The notes under the pieces: model-generated
The model's input: the letters and a program-made list of their open reading frames with translations, nothing else
The model's database searches: none
What the model was told of the DNA's origin: nothing
NCBI GenBank assembly: GCA_934569225.1
Contig: CAKTKC010000005.1
Coordinates: 62,001 to 126,000 of the forward strand
Source: an uncultured Oscillospiraceae bacterium
GTDB taxonomy: Bacteria; Bacillota; Clostridia; Oscillospirales; Oscillospiraceae
Direction of reading: 5' to 3'
DNA length: 64,000 nucleotides
Part shown: positions 52,944 through 60,723 of the stretch, in pieces
How positions within the stretch are numbered: position 1 is the stretch's first letter
How the letters are laid out: each line of letters begins with the position of its first letter
Position numbers and translations under genes: made by a program

Positions 52944-54638
52944 ATGGCAAAAAAAATACTGTGGATTCTGTTTGCCGTGGTTTTGGTTCTGGCGCTGGCG
53001 GTGGCCGGTGTCACGGCGTATTTCTGGTATCAGAACAACCACATTTTCGTTGAGGACGCGGTCTACCCCATCAACGCGAAGACCCTGGATCTGCGGGGGC
53101 AGGACATTTCCTTTGAGCATTATGACGCCGTCCATTCCCAGCTGCCGAACTGTGAAATTTACTGGGACGTACCCTTCCAGGTCGGCAAATATCCCAATGA
53201 TACCACGAAGCTGTCGGTTGCGGATTTGACCGAGAAGGATATCCGTATCCTTGTAAACTATTTCCCCAAGCTGAAAACCCTGGACGCCACCGCTTGCGGC
53301 GATTACGCGGTTCTGGAATCCGCCAAGCAGCAGCTGCCCGGGTGCGAGATTCTTTACGAAGTCAATCTGGGAGGCAAGTCCTTCGCGCCGGAGGTCACCG
53401 AGCTGACGCTGGAGGTGGGGGACTATGACTACGATACGCTGATGGAGAATCTCCAATATCTGCCCGACGTGCAGCAAATCACGCTGAAGAAGCCGGAGCT
53501 GTCCCTGGAGCAGATCGACGAGCTGAAAACGGCCTTTGGGAACATCACCATCGACTGCACGGTGGACATCGGCGGCACGGAGTACACCATGGACACCACC
53601 GAGCTGAACCTGTCCGGAATCAGTTCCGGGGATGTGGCGGGCGTGAGCGAAAAGCTGGGTATGCTTTCCGGGCTGACCAGCGTGGAGCTGATGAAATCCG
53701 ACGGCACCAGCAGTCTTACCAAGGATGACGTCAAGACCCTGAAGGAGGCTGCCCCGGAAGCCACGTTCCACTATGTGTTCGACTTCTACGGCGAGACCCT
53801 TTCCACCACCGAGACCACGGAAGTCCACATCAAGAACGTGAACATCGGCGAGGAAGGACTGCCGGAAGCCCGTCTGGTGCTGGATCTGCTGGAAAATTGC
53901 AGCCGCTTCGTGCTGGAAAACTGCAAGATCTCCAACGAGAGCATGGCGCAGCTCCGGGAGGACTACCGGGACAAGACCAAGGTGGTCTGGCGCGTGCCCT
54001 ACGGCGGCGGCAGCTGCATGACCGATTCCGAGGTCATCCGCTGCACCTATGAGCTGACGGACAAGAATGCCCAGAATCTGGTCTACTGCGAGGACGTGCG
54101 GTTCATGGACGTGGGACACAACGATGTGACCTTCCTTTCGGACTTCTCCTTCCTGAAGGGAATGCCCAAGCTGGAAGCCATCATCATTTCCAGCGCCTAT
54201 GTCTCCGACCTGACGCCTTTCGCCAACTGCAAGGAGCTGAAATTCTTTGAGGCGGCCTTCTGCGGCAATATCGAGGATCTCACCCCTCTGGCACAGTGCG
54301 AGAAGCTGGAAATGGTGAACATCAGCTTTACCAAGGTCAAGGATCTGTCCCCCCTGGACAATGTTCCCGTCAAGACCCTGTTCGCCCAGAACTACTCTGC
54401 CAAGCGGATTTCGGCGGAGGAGCAGAAGCGGTTTGCCGAGGTTCACCCCGACTGCCTGACCAAGTACACCGGCGATCAGCCCTACGGCCGGGGCTGGCGG
54501 TACGACGAGCACGACAAATACCTGCCCTACTACGGGATGCTCCGGAAGGTTTTCCGTCTGGACGACAACATCATCCCCAACAGTGTCGGCTGGTATTTGA
54601 GAGAGGGCGACACCGACCTGCCCACGGCGGAGTCCTGA
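52944..54638 (+). CDS. Membrane-anchored extracellular repeat protein (LRR-like), paralogue
   Basis: 564 residues. One N-terminal membrane segment (about 5-27), then repeated units matching the protein at 26966-28597: KTLDLRGQDISFEHYDAVHSQLPN, EIYWDVPFQVGKYPNDTT, LTEKDIRILVNYFPKLKTLDATACGDY. Residues 370-500 have leucine-rich stretches (FLKGMPKLEAIIISSAYVSDLTPF, CKELKFFEAAFCGNIEDLTPL, CEKLEMVNISFTKVKDLSPL). It ends in a conserved tail with RGWRYDEHDKYLPYYGMLRKVF, matching NYYKMRDML in the paralogue. GGAGGT precedes ATG 52944. No enzyme motif is seen; function unknown. Confidence 0.85.
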   Translation: MAKKILWILFAVVLVLALAVAGVTAYFWYQNNHIFVEDAVYPINAKTLDLRGQDISFEHYDAVHSQLPNCEIYWDVPFQVGKYPNDTTKLSVADLTEKDIRILVNYFPKLKTLDATACGDYAVLESAKQQLPGCEILYEVNLGGKSFAPEVTELTLEVGDYDYDTLMENLQYLPDVQQITLKKPELSLEQIDELKTAFGNITIDCTVDIGGTEYTMDTTELNLSGISSGDVAGVSEKLGMLSGLTSVELMKSDGTSSLTKDDVKTLKEAAPEATFHYVFDFYGETLSTTETTEVHIKNVNIGEEGLPEARLVLDLLENCSRFVLENCKISNESMAQLREDYRDKTKVVWRVPYGGGSCMTDSEVIRCTYELTDKNAQNLVYCEDVRFMDVGHNDVTFLSDFSFLKGMPKLEAIIISSAYVSDLTPFANCKELKFFEAAFCGNIEDLTPLAQCEKLEMVNISFTKVKDLSPLDNVPVKTLFAQNYSAKRISAEEQKRFAEVHPDCLTKYTGDQPYGRGWRYDEHDKYLPYYGMLRKVFRLDDNIIPNSVGWYLREGDTDLPTAES

Positions 54639-54649
54639 ATCTGAACAAG

Positions 54650-54682
54650 CAAAGCTCTCCCGGATTCCGGGGGAGCTTTGTT
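54650..54682 (+). terminator. Terminator of the second repeat-protein gene
   Basis: CAAAGCTC-CCCGG paired with CCGGG-GAGCTTTG (small internal mismatch), then TTGT. Confidence 0.7.
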
Positions 54683-54726
54683 GTACAGCTGGCAGAATGG
54701 ACATTCGGATAAACGGCAATACTTCT

Positions 54727-54754
54727 TTGCAAAATTCAAATCTTATGGTATAAT
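54727..54754 (+). promoter_or_regulatory. Promoter of the MoxR/VWA operon
   Basis: TTGCAA (54727-54732), 16 bp, TATAAT (54749-54754). Confidence 0.7.
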
Positions 54755-54776
54755 CGATACAAAAGGAGGGATTCCC

Positions 54777-55664
54777 ATGAATCTGGAAGAACTGAAAAAG
54801 AAGATGGACGAACAGCACTATATTTATGACGATACGCTCTCGACGGTGCTGTACGTGGCCTTGCAGCTGGGCAGGCCCCTGCTGATCGAGGGCGCCGCCG
54901 GTGTGGGCAAGACTGAGGTGGCCAAGGTCATGGCCGCCGCTCTTGACCGGGAGCTGGTGCGGCTGCAATGCTACGAGGGGCTGGACGAAAGCAAGGCGCT
55001 CTACGAGTGGAACTATCAGAAGCAGCTATTGTCCATTCAGGTGAACATGAACGCCCAGGACAGGGAAGCGCTGACCCGCTCGCTGTTCAGCGACGAATAT
55101 CTGCTGGAACGGCCGCTGCTCAAGTCCATCCGTTCGGAGAAGCCCGTGGTGCTGCTGATCGACGAGATCGACAAGGCCGACGAGGAATTCGAGGCGTTTC
55201 TCTTAGAGCTGCTGTCGGAAATGCAGGTGACGATCCCGGAGGTGGGGACGATCCAGGCCAATTCCGTTCCCTTCGTGGTGCTGACCTCCAACCGGGCGAG
55301 ACCTCTGTCCGAAGCCCTGCGGCGGCGGTGCGCCTATCTGTATATCGAGTACCCGGACATGGAAAAGGAGCTGGCCATCCTGCGGGCGAAGCTGCCCCAT
55401 GTGGACGACCGGCTCTGCGCCCAGGTGGCGCTGGCGGTGCAGAAGCTGCGCTCCAACGAGGTCATTCTGAAAAAGCCCTCCATTGCCGAGACGCTGGACT
55501 GGGCGGCGGCGCTGGACGCTCTGGGCATCCGGGAGCTGACCCCCGACGCCCTGCGGAAGACCGCCGGGTTCGTGCTGAAAAACAACGAGGACATGGCGGC
55601 GCTGGACGGGGAAGAAACGGGCGGCTGTCATTGCGGCGGCTGCGAGGGGCATCACCATGGCTGA
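54777..55664 (+). CDS. MoxR-family AAA+ ATPase
   Basis: 295 residues from ATG 54777 (AAAGGAGGG before it; the longer frame crosses the promoter). Walker A EGAAGVGKTEVAK, Walker B VVLLIDEIDKADEE, sensor 1 VVLTSNRARPLSEALRRRC. The C-terminal ten residues form a Cys/His cluster (GCHCGGCEGHHHG) that could bind a metal. MoxR proteins act as chaperones that fit cofactors or metals into partner enzymes, with a VWA protein as co-chaperone; here the VWA gene overlaps its 3' end by eight bases. Confidence 0.92.
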   Translation: MNLEELKKKMDEQHYIYDDTLSTVLYVALQLGRPLLIEGAAGVGKTEVAKVMAAALDRELVRLQCYEGLDESKALYEWNYQKQLLSIQVNMNAQDREALTRSLFSDEYLLERPLLKSIRSEKPVVLLIDEIDKADEEFEAFLLELLSEMQVTIPEVGTIQANSVPFVVLTSNRARPLSEALRRRCAYLYIEYPDMEKELAILRAKLPHVDDRLCAQVALAVQKLRSNEVILKKPSIAETLDWAAALDALGIRELTPDALRKTAGFVLKNNEDMAALDGEETGGCHCGGCEGHHHG

Positions 55665-56937
55665 GCCGGACGTCTACCTGGAAAAGCTGTCCGCCTTTTC
55701 CCGGATGCTCCATCTGGAAAACTTAAGTGTCAGCCCCAAGGAGACGGAGGACGCCGCCCGGCTGCTGATCGCCCTGGGCATGGACGACCGGGAGCGGGTA
55801 AAGACGGCACTCCGTACCATCTACGCCAAATCCCGGGAGGAGCAGATCACCTTTGACCGGGTGTTCGACGGCTTTTTTCTCTCGGAGGAACAGATCCGCC
55901 GTCAGGCCAAAGAGCAGATGGAGCGGGAACGGGAGCTGGAGCAGCACCGCAAAGAAGCGGAGGAGGAGCTTCAGCTGAACGGCCAGCCCATGGATTTGAG
56001 CGAAAAGCAGCGGGAGACCTACGCAACCATGCCGGAGGAAGCCAGACAGCGGCTGCGGGGGTTCATGGAAAAGTACCGCGGCACCGCCGAGCGCAACCCC
56101 AAGCTCTACGGGGATTTCATCCATTCCGTATTCACACGGGCGATTATGGAGCAGCAGATGCTCATGGAAAACGCCGGGGTGGGCGGGCAGGAGCTGGATC
56201 CGGAGATCGGAATTTTGTACCGGGACATTTCCCAATTCAAGGATACGGAAATTCCCAAGGCCATCGAGCTGATTCAGGCCGTGGCCAGAGAGATCAACGG
56301 GGAGCTGGCGGCCAAGGGTCACTCCGGCGGCCACATGGGGAAGCTGGATTTCCGCCGCACCATCCGCAAGGGACTGGAGACCGGCGGCAGCTTTTACCGC
56401 TTGCGCTATCGGAAGAAGCGCGCCAAACGGAAGCGTCTGGTGCTGCTGTGCGACGTGTCCGGCTCCATGGTGCAGTTTTCGGAATTTGCTCTGCGGTTCA
56501 TCCAGAGTCTGAACCAGGTCTCGGAAAGCTCCCGGGTGTTTCTGTTCTCCGAGTCGATGGTGGAGGCGGACGCCTTCCGGCTGCAAAACATGGATTTGTT
56601 CCGCAGCTATGTGAAGGATTCCGGCATCTACGGCCGAGGTACGGACTTGGGCGCGGCACTGGAGACCCTGTGTACCATGCGCCCAAGTGTGCTGGGTGCC
56701 TCCGCGACGCTGCTGATTCTATCCGACACCAAAACCATCGACCAGCCCCGGGCGGTGGCGGCAGTGCGGGAGGCAAAGCGTCAGGCGGGACGGGTGATCT
56801 TCCTGAACCCTATCCCGGAGGGGAAGTGGCAGTATATCAGAAGCGTTCAGACCATGGCGTCCATCTGCCCCATGGTATCGTGCAGCACCCTGCGGGAGCT
56901 GGCCTCGGCCTGTCGGAAATTGACAAAGGGAATATAG
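55657..56937 (+). CDS. VWA (CoxE-like) domain protein
   Basis: 426 residues. Helical N-terminal half with a charged coiled-coil stretch (about residues 80-125), then a VWA domain from about 265 with the metal-ion-dependent adhesion site DVSGSMVQFSEF, a Thr (GRGTDLGAALE) and LLILSDTKTID. No signal or membrane segment, so it works in the cytoplasm with the MoxR ATPase, translationally coupled. Such pairs mature metalloenzymes such as CO dehydrogenase; no client gene is obvious here. The final base of the TAG stop touches fold-back element B. Confidence 0.9.
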   Translation: MAEPDVYLEKLSAFSRMLHLENLSVSPKETEDAARLLIALGMDDRERVKTALRTIYAKSREEQITFDRVFDGFFLSEEQIRRQAKEQMERERELEQHRKEAEEELQLNGQPMDLSEKQRETYATMPEEARQRLRGFMEKYRGTAERNPKLYGDFIHSVFTRAIMEQQMLMENAGVGGQELDPEIGILYRDISQFKDTEIPKAIELIQAVAREINGELAAKGHSGGHMGKLDFRRTIRKGLETGGSFYRLRYRKKRAKRKRLVLLCDVSGSMVQFSEFALRFIQSLNQVSESSRVFLFSESMVEADAFRLQNMDLFRSYVKDSGIYGRGTDLGAALETLCTMRPSVLGASATLLILSDTKTIDQPRAVAAVREAKRQAGRVIFLNPIPEGKWQYIRSVQTMASICPMVSCSTLRELASACRKLTKGI

Positions 56938-57197
56938 GGCAACACCGCACAATTTGGCAAGAAGGCGGCTGATACTAGGGCAACACCGCACAATTGTGCC
57001 TGCGAGTCTCAGCCGTCTTTTTGCCCCACTTCTTCAGTTTGAAAAACGAGAAATATAGCGCAGCCGTTGCCAGCGCAAGCTGGCTTACGGATGCGGCATA
57101 CCCCTTGCGGGTACATACAGTATTCCTTCGTTTTCCAAACTTTGAATTGGGACAAAAATCCTGGCTGAGCCTCCTTGTCAAATTATGCGGTGTTGCC
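56938..57197. mobile_element. Fold-back miniature element, copy B (260 bp)
   Basis: Ends GGCAACACCGCACAATT and AATTATGCGGTGTTGCC form a 17-bp terminal inverted repeat with one mismatch; ATAG flanks both sides (56934-56937, 57198-57201). The left end is repeated once inside (56976-56995). The inner part, from GAAATATAGCGCAGCCG to GTATTCCTTCG, matches copy C closely, including the apical GCCAGC-GCAA-GCTGGC hairpin. No protein is encoded. Confidence 0.7.
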
Positions 57198-57206
57198 ATA
57201 GTTTTC

Positions 57207-57358
57207 AATAAAACGGTTAAAACCGTTTTATTCGGCTGCTGGTTCAGCAGCCAGCGGCGTAGCCGCAAAAAAACGTAAGTCCATACATTTCTCGCCGCTA
57301 CCGGCGGCCTGCGAAGAATTCGCAGGATAAAATGGTGTTAACCATTTTATCGAGAAAT
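57207..57358. repeat. Cluster of six consecutive perfect or near-perfect hairpins
   Basis: H1 57207-57232 (12-bp arms AATAAAACGGTT), H2 57234-57252 (GGCTGCTG/CAGCAGCC), H3 57254-57266 (GCGGC/GCCGC), a 20-base A-rich spacer, then a closing stem ATTTCTCG (57287-57294) with CGAGAAAT (57351-57358) that encloses H4 57294-57308 (GCCGC/GCGGC), H5 57308-57326 (CCTGCGAA/TTCGCAGG) and H6 57327-57350 (ATAAAATGGT/ACCATTTTAT). H1 and H6 are alike. No ORF. It may be a structured RNA or a multi-cruciform repeat. Confidence 0.6.
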
Positions 57359-57422
57359 AGTATGATCCAAAATCCTCATGACCGACGGCACACTTGCCGG
57401 AATCCGCGTCAGAGAAAAAATG

Positions 57423-57460
57423 AGGCCATGACACGTCAGGAGACGGTCATGGCCTTTTTT
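57423..57460. terminator. Bidirectional terminator beyond the SDR gene
   Basis: AGGCCATGAC/GTCATGGCCT with an inner CGTC/GACG pair, six T on the plus side and a T-rich end on the minus side. Confidence 0.85.
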
Positions 57461-57477
57461 GATTGATCAGAGCCTAT

Positions 57478-58224
57478 TTAGGTTCGCATTGCGCCGTCCA
57501 CGGACAGAATCTCTCCCGTGATATAGCTTGCCATATCGCTGGCCAGGAACAAAAACGCATTCGCGACATCGTCGGCTTCGCCAATGCGGCGGAGCGGAAT
57601 CGCGTTAATGAGCGGCTGGATCATCCTTTCCGGAAGCGCGGCGACCATATCCGTTCTTGTGATTCCGGGCGCGACGGCATTCACCCGGATGTTGCTCGGA
57701 CCCAATTCTCTTGCCAACGACCAGGTGAGCCCGTTCACGGCAGATTTGCTTGTGGGATACCCGACGCCGCCCGGCTGCCCGCAAAAGCTGACCATGGAGC
57801 TTGTATTCAGAATGCACCCGCCGCCCTGCTCCTTCATGATATCGACGACGGCCAGAACGCCGTTCATGACCGCGTCGACGTTCAGCTGCATGATCTTTGC
57901 AAACTTTTCGGCAGTGTAGCCCGAGATCGGCGTGCTGTCAGAAATACCGGCGTTGTTTATCAGAATATCGATTCTTCCATAGGTTTCCCTGATCTTGCTG
58001 ATTTCTGCGGCAACCTCCTCCGCGTCCACAAGATTCGGCCATGCGCCGGATACTTCCCACTCCGGATTTTCCGCCCTTAAGGAAGCCAGCGCCTTCGCTA
58101 CGGTCTCTTCGCGGGAGCCGAACAGCACCACCTTTGCGCCGTTCTCCAGAAATTTCTTCACAGTTGCGTACCCAATGCCCCGGGTGCCTCCGGTTATGAC
58201 TGCAATCTTTCCCCTTAACAACAT
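57478..58224 (-). CDS. Short-chain dehydrogenase/reductase, BaiA-like
   Basis: 248 residues. Cofactor motif GGTRGIGYATVKKF, NNAGIS, and the catalytic Ser (NTSSMVS), Tyr and Lys (YPTSKSAV) are present. The region ENGAKVVLFGSREETVAKAL and the C-terminal VNAVAPGITRTDM, FLFLASDMASYITGEILSVDGA resemble, as I recall it, the BaiA 3-alpha-hydroxysteroid dehydrogenases of bile-acid-converting clostridia as well as FabG. Start ATG 58224 has AAAGGAG before it. Single gene with its own promoter; no other bai genes are in the window, so a general oxoacyl reductase remains possible. Confidence 0.85.
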   Translation of the reverse strand: MLLRGKIAVITGGTRGIGYATVKKFLENGAKVVLFGSREETVAKALASLRAENPEWEVSGAWPNLVDAEEVAAEISKIRETYGRIDILINNAGISDSTPISGYTAEKFAKIMQLNVDAVMNGVLAVVDIMKEQGGGCILNTSSMVSFCGQPGGVGYPTSKSAVNGLTWSLARELGPSNIRVNAVAPGITRTDMVAALPERMIQPLINAIPLRRIGEADDVANAFLFLASDMASYITGEILSVDGAMRT

Positions 58225-58297
58225 AACCTGCGCTCCTTTCAATTACATAGGTTTTCCGAACCAATATCAACTTGCCGCTGTATTGGATATCAGTTGA

Positions 58298-58326
58298 ATT
58301 ATAGCATACGCGGACGTTAATTTCAA
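58298..58326 (-). promoter_or_regulatory. Promoter of the SDR gene
   Basis: On the minus strand TTGAAA (58326-58321), 17 bp, TATAAT (58303-58298) with TGC before it. The leader holds an inverted repeat CCAATA/TATTGG (58261-58286). Confidence 0.75.
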
Positions 58327-58426
58327 CTCCTGCGACCGGTTTCGGGACGCACCCGCCCGGGGACGCCACACCCGTTCCGTTTCCGAAAAACAGAAAGAGA
58401 TTTTTTGCATATTGCGCAATTTCCTG

Positions 58427-58456
58427 TTGACATTTTGTGCATTATGGTGGTATAGT
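58427..58456 (+). promoter_or_regulatory. Promoter of the TrpXYZ-type operon
   Basis: TTGACA (58427-58432), 18 bp, TATAGT (58451-58456). The leader forms a 7-bp hairpin TATTCGG/CCGAATA (58468-58499). Confidence 0.75.
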
Positions 58457-58522
58457 ATGTCAATAAGTATTCGGCGCACGCACAAAGGTACACCGAATAG
58501 AAACAGAAGGAGAGGATTGCAT

Positions 58523-59476
58523 ATGAAAAAAATACTTGCTATTGTGCTGGCGGCTGCGATGCTGCTGTCCATGACCGCCTGCGGCGCTGCCGCGAAGAAG
58601 GATACATACGTTGTGGGTATTTGCCAGCTGGTTCAGCACGACGCCCTCGACGCCGCGACCAAGGGCTTCCAGGACGCTCTGACCGAAGCGCTGGGAGACA
58701 AGGTGAAATTTGAAGTCCAGAACGCCTCCGGCGACTCCGTGAACTGCACCACCATCATCAACGGCTTTGTTTCCAGCAAGGTCGATCTGATTATGGCCAA
58801 CGCCACCCCCGCCCTTCAGGCTGCCGCGTCGGCGACCAGTGAAATTCCCATCCTGGGCACCTCCGTCACCGACTATGCCTCCGCTCTGGAGATCGAGGGC
58901 TGGACGGGCACCGTGGGCGGCAATATTTCCGGCACCTCCGATCTGGCGCCTCTTGACCAGCAGGCGGCCATGATTCAGGAGCTGTTCCCGGATGCCAAGA
59001 ACGTGGGACTGCTGTACTGCTCCGCCGAGGCCAACTCTCAGTATCAGGTGGATGAAATGACCAAGTATCTGACCGAGCTGGGGCTGACCGCCACCGCTTT
59101 CGCTTTCACCGACACCAACGACGTTGCCTCCGTGGCTCAGGCGGCCTGCGATGCCAGCGACGTGCTCTACATCCCCACCGATAACACCGCCGCCTCCAAC
59201 ACCGAGGCCATTGCCAACGTGGTGCTGCCTGCCAAGGTTCCCGTGATCGCCGGTGAGTCCGGCATCTGCGAGGGCTGCGGCGTTGCGACTCTGTCCATCA
59301 GCTACTATGATCTGGGCGTCGCCACCGGCAAGATGGCGGCCAAGATCCTCACCGGCGAGGCGGACATCTCCCAGATGCCTGTGGAGTACGCGCCCCAGGT
59401 GACCAAGATGTACAACGCCGCCAACTGCGAGGCGCTGGGCGTCACCATTCCCGACGGCTACGAGCCGATGGGCTAG
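58523..59476 (+). CDS. ABC transporter substrate-binding lipoprotein (TrpX-like)
   Basis: 317 residues. Lipobox LLSMTAC-G (Cys at about 19), then the ABC_sub_bind fold: VVGICQLVQHDALDAATKGF, DLIMANATPALQAAAS, and the two-lobe hinge around VGLLYCSAEANS. This family belongs to the importers annotated for tryptophan/tyrosine or purine-like compounds, distinct from sugar-binding proteins. AAGGAGAGG precedes the ATG. Downstream are its permease and ATPase, separated by fold-back element C, which begins at the last base of the TAG stop. Confidence 0.88.
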   Translation: MKKILAIVLAAAMLLSMTACGAAAKKDTYVVGICQLVQHDALDAATKGFQDALTEALGDKVKFEVQNASGDSVNCTTIINGFVSSKVDLIMANATPALQAAASATSEIPILGTSVTDYASALEIEGWTGTVGGNISGTSDLAPLDQQAAMIQELFPDAKNVGLLYCSAEANSQYQVDEMTKYLTELGLTATAFAFTDTNDVASVAQAACDASDVLYIPTDNTAASNTEAIANVVLPAKVPVIAGESGICEGCGVATLSISYYDLGVATGKMAAKILTGEADISQMPVEYAPQVTKMYNAANCEALGVTIPDGYEPMG

Positions 59477-59696
59477 GGAAACTCTGACTAAATTGCCTTC
59501 GGCTGAGCAGCAGATCTTTTTCCCCAGCTGTGCGGTTTCAAAAGCGGGAAATATAGCGCAGCCGTTGCCGGCGCAAGCCGGCTTACGGATGCGGCATACC
59601 CCCTGCGGGTACACAAAGTATTCCTCCGCTTTTGAAACCTTCATCTGGTGAAAAATCTCTCGCTGTCAGCTCTCGCCGATTTAATCAGAGCTTCCC
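59476..59696. mobile_element. Fold-back miniature element, copy C (221 bp)
   Basis: Ends GGGAAACTCTGACTAAATTG and CGATTTAATCAGAGCTTCCC are a 20-bp inverted repeat with three mismatches, and match the ends of copy A. It contains the extra core of about 60 bp shared with copy B, with apical hairpins GCCGGC-GCAA-GCCGGC (59567-59582) and TACCC/GGGTA. No clear target duplication. The remaining gap to 59810 shows a small G+C-rich inverted repeat only. Confidence 0.7.
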
Positions 59697-59809
59697 TGAT
59701 TCCCCTGTAAAACAACAGGCAGGGCAGGGCTTTTCCTCTGTCCTGCCTTGATGTCATTCTGCGCCCGGGGCGGGCGAAGTATCCAAATGGATTGTAGAGG
59801 TATCAAGAT

Positions 59810-60721
59810 ATGAGTTTCTTCCTATCCCTTTTGAATGCCATGCCGGGCGCGATCACCCAGGGTATGCTCTGGGGAATCATGGCCATTGGCGTGTACATCA
59901 CCTACCGCATTCTGGACGTGGCCGACCTGACGGTGGACGGAAGCCTTGCCACCGGCGGCGCGGTGTGCGTCATGCTCATGCGCGCCGGGTGGAATCCATG
60001 GGTCGCGCTGCTGTGCGCGTTCCTGGCGGGGGTCCTGGCGGGGCTGTGTACCGGCCTGCTCCATACCCGGTGCGGAATCCCTGCCATTCTGGCTGGTATC
60101 CTTACCCAGCTGGCGCTGTACTCCGTCAATCTGCGGATCATGACCGGCAAGGCCAACCAGCCCATCGGCGTGGATAAGTACGATTTGCTGGTCTCCCAGC
60201 GGTATGTCCGGGATCTGGCGCTGAATAACCCCATTCTGCTGGTGATCCTGTTTCTGGCGGTGCTGATCGGCCTGCTGTACTGGTTCTTCGGCACCGAGTA
60301 CGGAAGCTCCCTGCGGGCGACCGGCGCGAACCAGAACATGGCTCGCGCCCAGGGCATCGACACCAAGTCGGGCATCACCTTCGGGCTGATGCTGGCAAAC
60401 GGTCTGGTTGCCATGGCCGGCGGCCTGCTTGCCCAGTATCAGGGCGCGGTGGACGTGAACATGGGGCGGGGCGCCATCGTCATCGGCCTTGCCGCCGTCA
60501 TCATCGGCGAGGTGCTGCTGGGACGTGTGTTCCGTAATTTCGCCCTGAAGCTGGTGTCTGTCGTCATTGGCGCCGTGATTTATTACATGGTGATCCAGCT
60601 GGTTCTCCAGCTCGGACTGAACACCAATGACCTGAAGCTGCTGACGGCGCTGGTGGTGGCGCTGTTCCTGGCGGTTCCCTATTGGAAGGCCATCGTGCTT
60701 CCCAAGAAGAAGGAGGTATGA
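59810..60721 (+). CDS. ABC transporter permease (TrpY-like, BPD_transp_2)
   Basis: 303 residues, about nine membrane segments. The start MPGAITQGMLWGIMAIGVYITYRILDVADLTVDGS and the later LRATGANQNMARAQGI, LANGLVAMAGGLLAQYQGAVDVNMG are typical of the BPD_transp_2 permeases working with ABC_sub_bind proteins. The ribosome site is GTAGAGGTAT. The next gene overlaps closely. It likely imports an aromatic amino acid or a related small compound. Confidence 0.92.
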   Translation: MSFFLSLLNAMPGAITQGMLWGIMAIGVYITYRILDVADLTVDGSLATGGAVCVMLMRAGWNPWVALLCAFLAGVLAGLCTGLLHTRCGIPAILAGILTQLALYSVNLRIMTGKANQPIGVDKYDLLVSQRYVRDLALNNPILLVILFLAVLIGLLYWFFGTEYGSSLRATGANQNMARAQGIDTKSGITFGLMLANGLVAMAGGLLAQYQGAVDVNMGRGAIVIGLAAVIIGEVLLGRVFRNFALKLVSVVIGAVIYYMVIQLVLQLGLNTNDLKLLTALVVALFLAVPYWKAIVLPKKKEV

Positions 60722-60723
60722 CG

